Assembly (NCBI GenBank): GCA_021399405.1
Contig: JAAFKL010000366.1
Span: forward strand, 1 to 7,683
DNA from: Candidatus Heimdallarchaeota archaeon
GTDB taxonomy: Archaea > Asgardarchaeota > Heimdallarchaeia > Heimdallarchaeales > Kariarchaeaceae
DNA: 7,683 nt
Direction of reading: 5' to 3'
Shown here: piece after piece, positions 1-5,356 of the stretch
How the letters are laid out: every line of letters begins with the position of its first letter
How positions within the stretch are numbered: the first letter of the stretch is position 1
Program-made: the position numbers and the translations under genes
The notes under the pieces: generated by a model
Databases searched by the model: none
What the model saw: only the letters and a program-made list of their open reading frames with translations
Told to the model about the DNA's origin: nothing

Positions 1-8
1 TTAAATTT

Positions 9-770
9 TTATAATTCTAAACAGAATTCAAGGAAATATTTTGCAACTCGATTGTAGTGATTCATGGTTTTGGCAGCTTTACCTTTACCATAATCATCAA
101 GAAATGATTGAACTATTTCATAATTTATGGAAGTAGCGTTATTTTTGATTGCAAAATTCAATATATATCTCCCAATATACTCATGGATATACCAATAGCT
201 CTTGGAGGTGGATTTTGTCTCAACATGGGTCATCCAAGGTTTATAGATCGAATCATAATCTAATGTTGTTAATAGTTCTGTTTGATGTTTTGCCCCTATT
301 GAAGGAGTTGATAATTTAGTAATTGGTTTAGATGCTTTTACAGATACTTTCGATCTTGGTTGTCTTAATTTTCGTTTATTTTCACGTAATAATTCGACTT
401 CAGCTTTCAATTTGGAAAATTTTTCATTTTCCAATGTTTGGTGTTGTTGCAGCTGTTGATCAACTTCAAGCAAAGTTCGTACCTCACTAAGTGGAATTTT
501 GTAATCACTTGTTTTTCGTAATAAATATTTTCCCACTTGGGAGGCTGCCAATTTGTGTTTTTCAATTATTAATTCGTTTTCATTAATGGAGAAATTTAGT
601 CTCAACCAGCGATTAACATGAATACCTGAAAAATTCCTAATTCCACGTTTTCTAATCTGATTTAACATTGATTTGCTCACTGAATTGTAAAACTCTTTAA
701 TATTTTCTGGGATTTCTTCGAAGGAGTTCGGATCCACCATCTCTTTAATCAATATCTGCTTAGAAGGCAT
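9..770 (-). CDS. Protein with C-terminal tyrosine-recombinase-like core-binding domain, no catalytic domain
   Basis: 253 aa, starting at ATG (770-768) and ending in TAA at 11-9. Residues about 172-253 look like the SAM-like core-binding domain of phage-integrase-type tyrosine recombinases: four short helices, a 'tkSTSKSYWYIHEYIGRYI' stretch, a linker, then 'AAKTMNHYNRVAKYFLEF', the usual end of that domain. The protein stops exactly where the catalytic domain (R...HxxR...Y) would begin, so no recombinase active site is present. Residues about 98-136 are a charged, Gln/Glu/Lys-rich probable coiled coil, followed by a basic Ser/Thr/Lys linker (137-165). The N-terminal 90 residues are not recognised. 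It could be a truncated integrase, a stand-alone DNA-binding protein, or the 5' part of a gene broken just outside the window. There is no Shine-Dalgarno; a TATA-like box lies about 31 nt upstream. The ORF is certain to be open; the domain call is moderate. Confidence 0.6.
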   Translation of the reverse strand: MPSKQILIKEMVDPNSFEEIPENIKEFYNSVSKSMLNQIRKRGIRNFSGIHVNRWLRLNFSINENELIIEKHKLAASQVGKYLLRKTSDYKIPLSEVRTLLEVDQQLQQHQTLENEKFSKLKAEVELLRENKRKLRQPRSKVSVKASKPITKLSTPSIGAKHQTELLTTLDYDSIYKPWMTHVETKSTSKSYWYIHEYIGRYILNFAIKNNATSINYEIVQSFLDDYGKGKAAKTMNHYNRVAKYFLEFCLEL

Positions 771-796
771 CTTAATTGTATATTATACTTTCCGCG

Positions 797-805
797 TAAT
801 AAATA
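797..805 (-). promoter_or_regulatory. Probable TATA box for the recombinase-like gene
   Basis: On the minus strand this reads TATTTATTA, centred about 31 nt before the ATG at 770. That would give a leader of only a few nucleotides, in keeping with the near-leaderless pattern of the other genes here. Inferred from position and composition only. Confidence 0.35.
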
Positions 806-980
806 CATCGAAACCGTTTGAAATTATGATAAATTTTATCTAGAAAAATTGTGTTTCTATTTAATTATTCTTTGAATAACGCGAGTTTCATACGTATAAC
901 TAGTGAAATTTCTAGTGCAAATACAATTTTACTCCTATGTATCGGAATTTTGCTGAAAAGTATCCAATTGTCCCTATGAA

Positions 981-987
981 TATAAAT
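981..987 (+). promoter_or_regulatory. TATA-like box upstream of the DUF4239 gene
   Basis: TATAAAT at 981-987 matches the archaeal TATA consensus and would place the transcription start near 1008-1011, leaving a leader of about 70 nt. A second, weaker candidate (AATAAATC, about 1049-1056) lies 26-27 nt before the TTG at 1079 and would give a leaderless transcript. The sequence does not decide between them. Confidence 0.35.
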
Positions 988-989
988 TC

Positions 990-1008
990 TTGTACCCATA
1001 AGGTACAA
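990..1008. promoter_or_regulatory. Perfect 7-5-7 inverted repeat, candidate operator
   Basis: The arms TTGTACC (990-996) and GGTACAA (1002-1008) are exact reverse complements separated by CATAA. The repeat starts just downstream of the TATAAAT box, so it covers the stretch between TATA box and expected transcription start of the DUF4239 gene. That is a position where a bound repressor would block initiation. The binding protein is unknown. It could instead form a short hairpin at the start of the RNA. Confidence 0.4.
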
Positions 1009-1078
1009 AAGAAGTTAGGTTATACGTGGTAAGGGACTAGATCTGAACAATAAATCGAGTAATCTTAATAAGCTCAGA

Positions 1079-1831
1079 TTGTTGGAAGTTAAATTAGCTA
1101 TAGCCATTGTGATCATTGCAATGGTTGTGGGATTTCTCTTACGCAGTTCTACTAACCAGTTTGAAGATATTAGAACATCGGATGTTGTGGGCACTTATGG
1201 AACAATGTACGCATTGATTACTGCTTTTATTTTGGTTAATGCGTGGAATCACTTCAATGAGATTAAGAGTACTTATGCTGCTGAAACAGAAGCTTTGATG
1301 CATCTATGGAATTTTGTAGATTTTCTTGATGATGAAACGATGTCAAAGGTCATGCATTTTACTTTGTTATCATATATTGATGCAATACTAAAGATTGAGT
1401 TCCCTAAATTGGCCAGATTTGAGCATGTACATCTACCTTCCCCTGAATATCAAAAGATATTACATTTGCTTGATATGATTGATTTTGAGAAATCCAGAAC
1501 AGGAATTGCATTTGATGCTATGGTAATGGCCTTCAAAGATTTATCTCATGCTCGAAACCAGAGAATTGAACATAGTCTAAATAGAATTCCAGGACCAATG
1601 AAATTATTCTATATTCTGTCCAGTGTATTTTTCTGGATTGCTTATTTCGTTCAATATTTTGATAGTGAATTCTTGTATTTCTTTAATCTATTTGCTACAA
1701 CTGTTATTGTGGTCTTGTCTTACATAATTATATTCGATCTGGATAAACCACTGTCGGGCCTTATTCAAATTTCCCTTGAAAATTATGACATATGTAGATT
1801 GTATATCAAGGAAACAATTCACAGTTTGTGA
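1079..1831 (+). CDS. Bestrophin-like DUF4239 family membrane protein
   Basis: 250 aa from TTG at 1079; a second TTG follows directly (1082) and no in-frame ATG exists between the upstream stop (1016) and here, so the start is uncertain. There are two N-terminal membrane segments (about 5-21 and 41-57), a long cytoplasmic helical region (58-172) and two C-terminal membrane segments (about 174-193 and 200-219). This 2+2 layout is that of DUF4239, which Pfam describes as bestrophin-like. Family signatures visible are GTYGTMYALITAFIL in TM2, the AETEA stretch (68-72) at the start of the helical region, ARNQRIEHS (158-166) before TM3, and FDLDKPLSG (219-227) after TM4. The family is thought to form channels, but its substrate is not established. 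The length fits the family (about 230-270 aa). It appears to be monocistronic, with a T-rich stretch just after the stop. Confidence 0.75.
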   Translation: MLEVKLAIAIVIIAMVVGFLLRSSTNQFEDIRTSDVVGTYGTMYALITAFILVNAWNHFNEIKSTYAAETEALMHLWNFVDFLDDETMSKVMHFTLLSYIDAILKIEFPKLARFEHVHLPSPEYQKILHLLDMIDFEKSRTGIAFDAMVMAFKDLSHARNQRIEHSLNRIPGPMKLFYILSSVFFWIAYFVQYFDSEFLYFFNLFATTVIVVLSYIIIFDLDKPLSGLIQISLENYDICRLYIKETIHSL

Positions 1832-1841
1832 TTCATACTGG

Positions 1842-1860
1842 TAAGATTTTATTTATATAT
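1842..1860 (+). terminator. T-rich candidate terminator after the DUF4239 gene
   Basis: An AT-rich run with short T tracts (GATTTTATTTATATAT) starts about 14 nt past the stop codon. Archaeal termination often uses T-rich stretches without a hairpin. Support is compositional only. Confidence 0.25.
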
Positions 1861-1976
1861 GAATAAACCATTGAATCACCCGATTAATCAGATAATTTTT
1901 GAAGATCATTAAATAATATTCAATACTTTCAGATTGATCTCGGTTATAGTTCAGTCATTCAAGAATATGAGTTACA

Positions 1977-2141
1977 ATGTTCTACATGACGTTCATTTTC
2001 ACGTTATTTCGACACATCGTAGCTAACCATATTTGGAAAACAATACCAGTTATTGCATCATTAACTTTGGGTTCAATTACAGGATCATTTGAGGGGCAGC
2101 CTTGTACTCAAAGTAAATCCCTTATACAAATCGGTTGCTAA
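1977..2141 (+). CDS. Doubtful small ORF, 54 aa, hydrophobic N-terminal half
   Basis: It is open from ATG 1977 (alternative ATG 1986) to TAA 2139-2141, with an in-frame stop just upstream at 1968. The product starts MFYMTFIFTLFRHIVANH and has a second apolar patch (PVIASLTLGSITGSF), so it could be a small membrane-associated peptide with a Cys near the end. There is no Shine-Dalgarno, and only a weak TATA-like TTATAG lies about 30 nt upstream. An ORF of this size is easily found by chance in AT-rich DNA. I do not recognise it. Confidence 0.15.
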   Translation: MFYMTFIFTLFRHIVANHIWKTIPVIASLTLGSITGSFEGQPCTQSKSLIQIGC

Positions 2142-2282
2142 ATAATTGATTTACAAAATATAATAATCCATAACCCTATGTTTACGATACTTTCATTTCC
2201 AAATTAATTAACATTTAAGAGATAATTTATTACGTTTAGGAAAGACTATGCGCAAATAATGTAGTGTAAAAAAAATTGATTC

Positions 2283-2322
2283 TCTGAGCAATATTTACGT
2301 ATTGTGTGAAATATTGCTGAGA
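2283..2322. repeat. Long imperfect inverted repeat / hairpin
   Basis: The arms AGCAATATTT (2287-2296) and AAATATTGCT (2309-2318) are perfect reverse complements around a 12-nt loop. After one G-G mismatch, TCT (2283-2285) pairs with AGA (2320-2322), giving 13 pairs in 14 positions. It lies 131 bp before the zinc-ribbon gene and 450 bp after the DUF4239 stop. No T run follows it, so it is not an obvious terminator. It could be an operator, a structured RNA or a remnant of a mobile-element end. Confidence 0.5.
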
Positions 2323-2420
2323 TCACATATTGAGCCAGTTAATTTGTCCTCAATAAATTCTTTTTCATCCCACAAAAACAGATTTTATTTATCAAATCTC
2401 ATCATAAACTGGAAATAATT

Positions 2421-2431
2421 TAAATTTTATA
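2421..2431 (+). promoter_or_regulatory. Probable TATA box for the zinc-ribbon DUF4234 gene
   Basis: TAAATTTTATA is centred about 27-28 nt before the ATG at 2454 and is preceded by a purine-rich GGAAATAA that could serve as a BRE. Together with the lack of a Shine-Dalgarno this predicts a leaderless mRNA and supports the chosen start. Confidence 0.5.
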
Positions 2432-2453
2432 CTAACATGAATAATACGAAATT

Positions 2454-3140
2454 ATGTTCTGTTCTGGTTGCGGCTCAAATTTGAAACCAAATGATACTTT
2501 CTGTGGTGTCTGTGGAGCGAAAAACATGAATCAAGAGTCATCTGAATATGACCAACAGCCTGCCAAACCCGTGAAGCAATTACCCGACTATTCATCACCC
2601 CCAAACGGTGAGTATAGACCAACAACCCCACAAAGTAACATGGGTGCTGCCCCTAATGTTCCGTATGCGGCATATCCACCAAAAAGAGATTTCTTTTTGT
2701 GGTTAATTTTAGGAATTTGTACATGTGGCATCGGTGGTCTAGTATATTTTTATCACAATTTCAATGATGTGAGGAACCTGGAGATGATAACGAAATATCA
2801 ATCCACAGATCAGATGATGAGAAATCGTACCAATGATCCTGCGATTGCTCTTCTTGTATATTTTATATGTAGTCCGATAGCGTATATAATGAAATATAGT
2901 AATCTAAATGATTATCTTAATTTTTATGGTAACAGATATACTGATCCTGCACCAGCAACTCCTGGTAAATTAATTGGTGTATGGGCTTTAACATTTTTTA
3001 CTTTTATTTTTGGGATCTTCATTATACCCCTGTTGTTTGTTGCATTTGCGATGATTTTCTACATAATATATCTGGAAAAACAATGGCAAGATAGTTTGAA
3101 CTTTCAAATAGATAAAACGATTATGTACTCCCGTCTTTAG
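2454..3140 (+). CDS. Zinc-ribbon DUF4234-type membrane protein
   Basis: 228 aa. The start is fixed by the zinc ribbon beginning at residue 3 and by a TATA-like box at the leaderless distance. Residues 3-20 form a CxxC-x10-CxxC zinc ribbon (C3, C6, C17, C20: CSGC...CGVC). A Pro/Tyr/Ser/Gln-rich disordered linker follows (about 25-75). Next comes the DUF4234 segment, KRDFFLWLILGICTCGIGG (77-95), then YFYHNFNDVRNLE, whose pattern of an aromatic-rich helix and a Thr-x-Gly-Ile-Gly turn is typical of that family. Further membrane segments lie at about 129-147 and 173-206. The function of DUF4234 is unknown; zinc-ribbon fusions are common in archaea. The protein probably sits in the membrane with the ribbon in the cytoplasm. 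It is followed in the same direction, after 86 nt, by a DUF2085 gene that has its own promoter-like sequence. Confidence 0.75.
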   Translation: MFCSGCGSNLKPNDTFCGVCGAKNMNQESSEYDQQPAKPVKQLPDYSSPPNGEYRPTTPQSNMGAAPNVPYAAYPPKRDFFLWLILGICTCGIGGLVYFYHNFNDVRNLEMITKYQSTDQMMRNRTNDPAIALLVYFICSPIAYIMKYSNLNDYLNFYGNRYTDPAPATPGKLIGVWALTFFTFIFGIFIIPLLFVAFAMIFYIIYLEKQWQDSLNFQIDKTIMYSRL

Positions 3141-3187
3141 GTACTTGTAATTTTCATTTAGGGCGTCAATTTACCTCTCATTAATGC

Positions 3188-3197
3188 AATATTTAAT
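3188..3197 (+). promoter_or_regulatory. Possible TATA box for the first DUF2085 gene
   Basis: AATATTTAAT is centred about 34 nt before the ATG at 3227, giving a leader of several nucleotides. No Shine-Dalgarno is present. Moderate to weak support. Confidence 0.3.
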
Positions 3198-3226
3198 GTA
3201 GATCGTGACCATATCCAATTTATAAA

Positions 3227-3826
3227 ATGGCAATAAATAATTCATCTACTGTTTTTCGAAAACGAAAAGGATATTTGAAATTACTATTGTCACATCATCC
3301 CCTTTGTGGATTTTTTGAATCAGACACATATAATATTAGTAAATTAAAAATATGTAAGGGCTGTACAGCGGGTTATAGTGGAATATATATCGGAATTTAT
3401 CTTTTCATCACCAGTTTAATCCCTGCTTTTTTGATAATCAAATCGGTAGAACAATATTTTACAATCGTGTTGATTGCAGGATTTATTACATTGTTATATG
3501 AATTTCAGAGAAAAAAAATCATTCCCCGATTTCCAATAAGGTTGATGATGGGTACTTTATTCATAGTGTCAATTTATGCAATAATTAAGCTTGATAATTG
3601 GTTTCACAAATACCTAATTATCATGTTTCTTTTCTTTTTCTCAAATATTATTGGGTACTCACGTTATCGAAAACTCCAACGTGTTTGTAGCACTAATTGT
3701 GGAGAGAGAAGATTAGATTGGTGCGAATATGCATTAGGTGATTCCATACCACCCGAACTCATTCAATTGAATACGTTTGATAATATTATTGAACCACCTG
3801 TTGAAATTGATAATCAGATATCATAA
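3227..3826 (+). CDS. DUF2085 family membrane protein, paralogue A
   Basis: 199 aa from ATG 3227. The N-terminal region has the DUF2085 signature in its archaeal form: SHHPLC (H23, H24, C27), then 15 residues, then CKGC (C43, C46), then a glycine-rich first membrane helix (YSGIYIGIYL). Four membrane segments are likely, at about 52-72, 77-92, 104-121 and 128-144. After the last one comes a second cysteine group, C154-x3-C158-x7-C166. The His/Cys clusters at both ends would lie on the same side of the membrane and could bind a metal; this is inference, since the family has no established function. It is paralogous to the gene at 5357-5941, which has the same spacing between motifs. It converges with the MerB-like gene, whose stop lies 63 nt downstream. 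Confidence 0.75.
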   Translation: MAINNSSTVFRKRKGYLKLLLSHHPLCGFFESDTYNISKLKICKGCTAGYSGIYIGIYLFITSLIPAFLIIKSVEQYFTIVLIAGFITLLYEFQRKKIIPRFPIRLMMGTLFIVSIYAIIKLDNWFHKYLIIMFLFFFSNIIGYSRYRKLQRVCSTNCGERRLDWCEYALGDSIPPELIQLNTFDNIIEPPVEIDNQIS

Positions 3827-3889
3827 CATCAAGTAAATCGGATACTTCGATTATTGAATGTGCTCAATTATATCATTTATAATATTTAT
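3827..3889. terminator. Convergent intergenic region, possible rightward terminator
   Basis: This is 63 nt between two stop codons. It contains a weak hairpin (AATCG/CGATT, about 3837-3853) and, at 3874-3890, a T-rich ATTTATAATATTTATTT that could end rightward transcription of the DUF2085 gene. Nothing comparable is seen for the leftward MerB-like gene. Confidence 0.25.
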
Positions 3890-4609
3890 TTAACAACAAG
3901 AACATTCATTTTGTTCTGTATTCAAAGAGGTAGCAGACTCGTTTTCGTTACTACAACAAGCATTCTGTCCACCAGTTAATTCTATTCCTTGATCTTTTGC
4001 AATTGCTGTATTAATACAAGATTGGAACGCCGACTGGGTGAATTGCGATCTCGCAGATACTAATGCTTCATCAAAATCCATTATATCATTATGCTTGGTA
4101 TCCACATTGCTCTTATCTGAATAAAAATTTATGGACGGACAGAGTGAAACTGCAGGTGCAGTTCCCTTTGGTACTTCACTAGTTTTCTTGTGAGCAATAA
4201 CTAGATCTTGAAATTCTTGCTTTTCAAGTGAAGGATCAATTACTATTTTAATAGGGTCGCCAGTACTGAAATCAGTTGTTTCAATTGTTGTTTTTGTCTC
4301 AAAAGTATATGCTACGCCCAAAGCATCAATTGCACACATTGAATATCCGGATCCAATACCCTCCACAGTAACCTTATAGTTGGATTTCACTGGACTAATG
4401 GGATACGCACCAATCAATTTCTTTTCCTTATTAAAAGCTAATAAACCACGTTTTGCAAGACTTAGATAGTCAAGACTTTCAAATTCTGTCTGGAACTCGT
4501 GTTCAATTTTTTCCATATTGATGCCGTTTAGTAGTCGTGTTAGCACTTTTAAGTGCAAATCAAAAAATGCCGATTCATCAATGTTTGGTAATGTTATTTG
4601 GGATGTCAT
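3890..4609 (-). CDS. merB: MerB-like organomercurial (alkylmercury) lyase with Cys-rich tail
   Basis: 239 aa; MerB enzymes are usually about 210. MerB cleaves the carbon-mercury bond of organomercurials by protonolysis, releasing Hg(II) and a hydrocarbon. The three catalytic residues are identifiable: C92 and D95 in SMCAIDALG (E. coli C96/D99 in WCALDTL) and C157 in SLCPSINFYSD (E. coli C159 in SFCCHVHFF). The conserved TGxPI (116-120) and the SARSQFTQSAF helix near the end also align. The N-terminal region (about 15-85) matches the helical, winged-helix-like domain of MerB, though it is somewhat short. The position of E. coli C117 is not a cysteine here. The C-terminus is extended by about 25 residues with C218-C219 and C236, C238, C239, which could hold the released metal. 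It is transcribed divergently from a PadR-type regulator. A GGAG at 8 nt spacing and a TATA-like box 27 nt upstream both exist. Family assignment by recall; the actual substrate is unproven. Confidence 0.8.
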   Translation of the reverse strand: MTSQITLPNIDESAFFDLHLKVLTRLLNGINMEKIEHEFQTEFESLDYLSLAKRGLLAFNKEKKLIGAYPISPVKSNYKVTVEGIGSGYSMCAIDALGVAYTFETKTTIETTDFSTGDPIKIVIDPSLEKQEFQDLVIAHKKTSEVPKGTAPAVSLCPSINFYSDKSNVDTKHNDIMDFDEALVSARSQFTQSAFQSCINTAIAKDQGIELTGGQNACCSNENESATSLNTEQNECSCC

Positions 4610-4617
4610 AGTTTATA

Positions 4618-4621
4618 CTCC
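4618..4621 (-). promoter_or_regulatory. Possible Shine-Dalgarno of the MerB-like gene
   Basis: On the minus strand GGAG (within GTGGAG) lies 8 nt before the ATG. It is the best ribosome-binding site candidate in a window where other genes lack one. If it is used, transcription would start further upstream, for example from the TATATA-like sequence at 4685-4693. Confidence 0.3.
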
Positions 4622-4632
4622 ACGTAAAATCT

Positions 4633-4640
4633 GATATATT
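4633..4640 (-). promoter_or_regulatory. TATA-like box of the MerB-like gene
   Basis: On the minus strand the sequence is AATATATC, centred about 27 nt from the ATG at 4609, the leaderless distance. Its upstream edge merges with inverted repeat 1 (4637-4651), so the repeat would cover the BRE/TATA region. An alternative TATA-like sequence on the same strand, TTATATATC at 4685-4693, would give a 50-nt leader. Confidence 0.4.
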
Positions 4641-4651
4641 CCAGAGGAATA
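4637..4651. promoter_or_regulatory. Candidate operator 1 (MerB-like gene side)
   Basis: This is a perfect 6-3-6 inverted repeat, TATTCC-AGA-GGAATA. It is centred at 4644, 35 nt upstream of the MerB-like start, overlapping the probable TATA/BRE. It shares its half-site with the repeats at 4699-4726 and 4744-4764. Confidence 0.6.
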
Positions 4652-4698
4652 ATGATTCAGATCCTATATCTCGTTGTTCGTTGTGATATATAAGAGTT

Positions 4699-4726
4699 AG
4701 TTCCATCGGAATATTCTTTGGGAATA
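4699..4726. promoter_or_regulatory. Candidate operator 2, two overlapping half-site pairs
   Basis: Two overlapping copies of the motif are present: AGTTCC-ATC-GGAATA (4699-4713) and TATTCT-TTG-GGAATA (4712-4726, one mismatch). The block 4701-4715 (TTCCATCGGAATATT) is repeated at 4749-4763 with 14 of 15 bases identical, 48 bp away. It lies between the two promoters and could be an auxiliary site for dimer-dimer contacts or looping. Confidence 0.5.
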
Positions 4727-4743
4727 AAAATGCCTTATCTGAA

Positions 4744-4764
4744 AAATATTCCATCAGAATATTT
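4744..4764. promoter_or_regulatory. Candidate operator 3 (regulator side)
   Basis: The arms AAATATTCC (4744-4752) and AGAATATTT (4756-4764) pair over 8 of 9 positions around ATC. The centre, 4754, is 36 nt upstream of the regulator ATG. The right arm runs into the probable TATA box, as expected for autorepression. Confidence 0.6.
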
Positions 4765-4768
4765 ATTT
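4759..4768 (+). promoter_or_regulatory. TATA-like box of the PadR-type gene
   Basis: An AT-rich box (ATATTTATTT) is centred about 26-27 nt before the ATG at 4790. No Shine-Dalgarno precedes that ATG, so a leaderless transcript starting at or near 4790 is likely. This favours ATG 4790 over the second ATG at 4796. Confidence 0.45.
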
Positions 4769-4789
4769 CGTCCAAATTGCCCCTAGAAT

Positions 4790-5233
4790 ATGGTTATGGC
4801 AGATACATTAAATAAACATAGTGAAAATATGTTAATTGTTCCAATGATTGTAGATAAATCAATCCCTCTCACATCTGCTCAGTCGATTTTCCTGATGGTA
4901 CTAAAAGGTGAAGGAAGACCGATGTCAGGTAAAGAGATTGTTGATATGGTTGAATTAAAGCTTGGTGAAAACTCGATACCCACTCCTGGTGCGGTATACA
5001 AAATATTGAATCATTTAGAAGTGAAAAAAAAGTATATTAAGGAAACTACTACTAAAATGCAAAAACAGGAAGATGGTCGAATTAGGTATTACACTTTGAC
5101 TGATTTAGGAAATCAGATGGTAGCTAATATTTACGAGCATGTTAAGAATATTTTCTCTTTCATGTGTTATTGTTGTATTGACATCTCTAATGCACAGAAG
5201 ATAGAATTGTTACCTCCATATCCTTTGAAATGA
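4790..5233 (+). CDS. PadR-family winged-helix regulator with MCYCC motif
   Basis: 147 aa. Residues about 27-115 follow the PadR/winged-helix pattern: LTSAQSIFLMVLKG (helix 1), PMSGKEIVDMV (helix 2), PTPGAVYKILNHLE (recognition helix; compare the usual SPGTLYRxLxxLE), then a basic wing DGRIRYYTLTDLG, where PadR proteins have RRxYxLTxxG. The C-terminal helix (about 108-129) normally mediates dimerisation; here it ends in C126-Y-C-C129, the only cysteines in the protein. Such a cluster could bind a thiophilic metal, in a dimer or alone. The gene faces the MerB-like gene, and the spacer is full of inverted repeats. I infer that it represses both genes and is released by mercury or an organomercurial. 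The family is certain; the ligand is hypothetical. Known mercury regulators belong to the MerR or ArsR families. Confidence 0.8.
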   Translation: MVMADTLNKHSENMLIVPMIVDKSIPLTSAQSIFLMVLKGEGRPMSGKEIVDMVELKLGENSIPTPGAVYKILNHLEVKKKYIKETTTKMQKQEDGRIRYYTLTDLGNQMVANIYEHVKNIFSFMCYCCIDISNAQKIELLPPYPLK

Positions 5234-5308
5234 CTTTAAATTTCATATAGTTGTACGGCTACAAAGGTTGTGTAGGATAATAATTTTACAATATTTGGTA
5301 AACATAAC

Positions 5309-5323
5309 TTATTTCAGAAATAA
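5309..5323. promoter_or_regulatory. Short palindrome next to the DUF2085 B promoter
   Basis: TTATTTC-A-GAAATAA is a perfect 7-1-7 inverted repeat touching the TATA-like box at 5321-5332. It is AT-rich, so chance is a real possibility; it is listed because of its position. Confidence 0.25.
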
Positions 5324-5332
5324 TAAATAAAA
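5321..5332 (+). promoter_or_regulatory. TATA-like box of the second DUF2085 gene
   Basis: TAATAAATAAAA is centred about 30 nt before the GTG at 5357, giving a very short or absent leader. This supports that GTG as the start. Confidence 0.4.
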
Positions 5333-5356
5333 ACAGCAATCTTAATTGGAAGAACA

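Larger units (their letters stand above)
771..1078. other. Divergent intergenic region between the recombinase-like and DUF4239 genes
   Basis: This 308-bp spacer has no convincing ORF. It holds a TATA-like box for the leftward gene (797-805) and one for the rightward gene (981-987). It also holds a perfect inverted repeat (990-1008), a weaker 6-3-6 inverted repeat TTATTC-TTT-GAATAA (865-879), a short palindrome ATACGTAT (890-897) and a CTAGTG direct repeat (900-905 and 912-917). Only the 990-1008 repeat stands out from what AT-rich DNA gives by chance. Confidence 0.5.
1832..2453. other. 620-bp intergenic stretch without a convincing gene
   Basis: No ORF longer than about 54 codons is evident on the plus strand. 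The stretch contains a T-rich tail of the preceding gene, one small ORF of doubtful reality (1977-2141), a strong imperfect hairpin (2283-2322) and the promoter of the zinc-ribbon gene (2421-2431). No tRNA or rRNA signature was recognised. It could host an unrecognised non-coding RNA, especially around the hairpin, or be the remains of a decayed gene. Confidence 0.5.

Noticed and set aside
865..879. TTATTC-TTT-GAATAA, similar in layout to the merB-padR repeats
   Set aside because: It lacks the CC/GG inner bases of that motif and is a single copy. A 6-3-6 repeat is expected a few times by chance in this much AT-rich DNA.
4578..4775. 65-codon minus-strand ORF across the spacer between the MerB-like and PadR-type genes
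   Set aside because: It overlaps the MerB-like start in another frame, spans all the inverted repeats and both promoters, and its product has no recognisable feature. It is a chance frame over regulatory DNA.
5251..5264. TTGTA-CGGC-TACAA inverted repeat after the PadR-type gene
   Set aside because: The arms are only 5 bp, it has no T tract and it is not at a promoter. Its likeness to the repeat at 990-1008 is limited to TTGTA.
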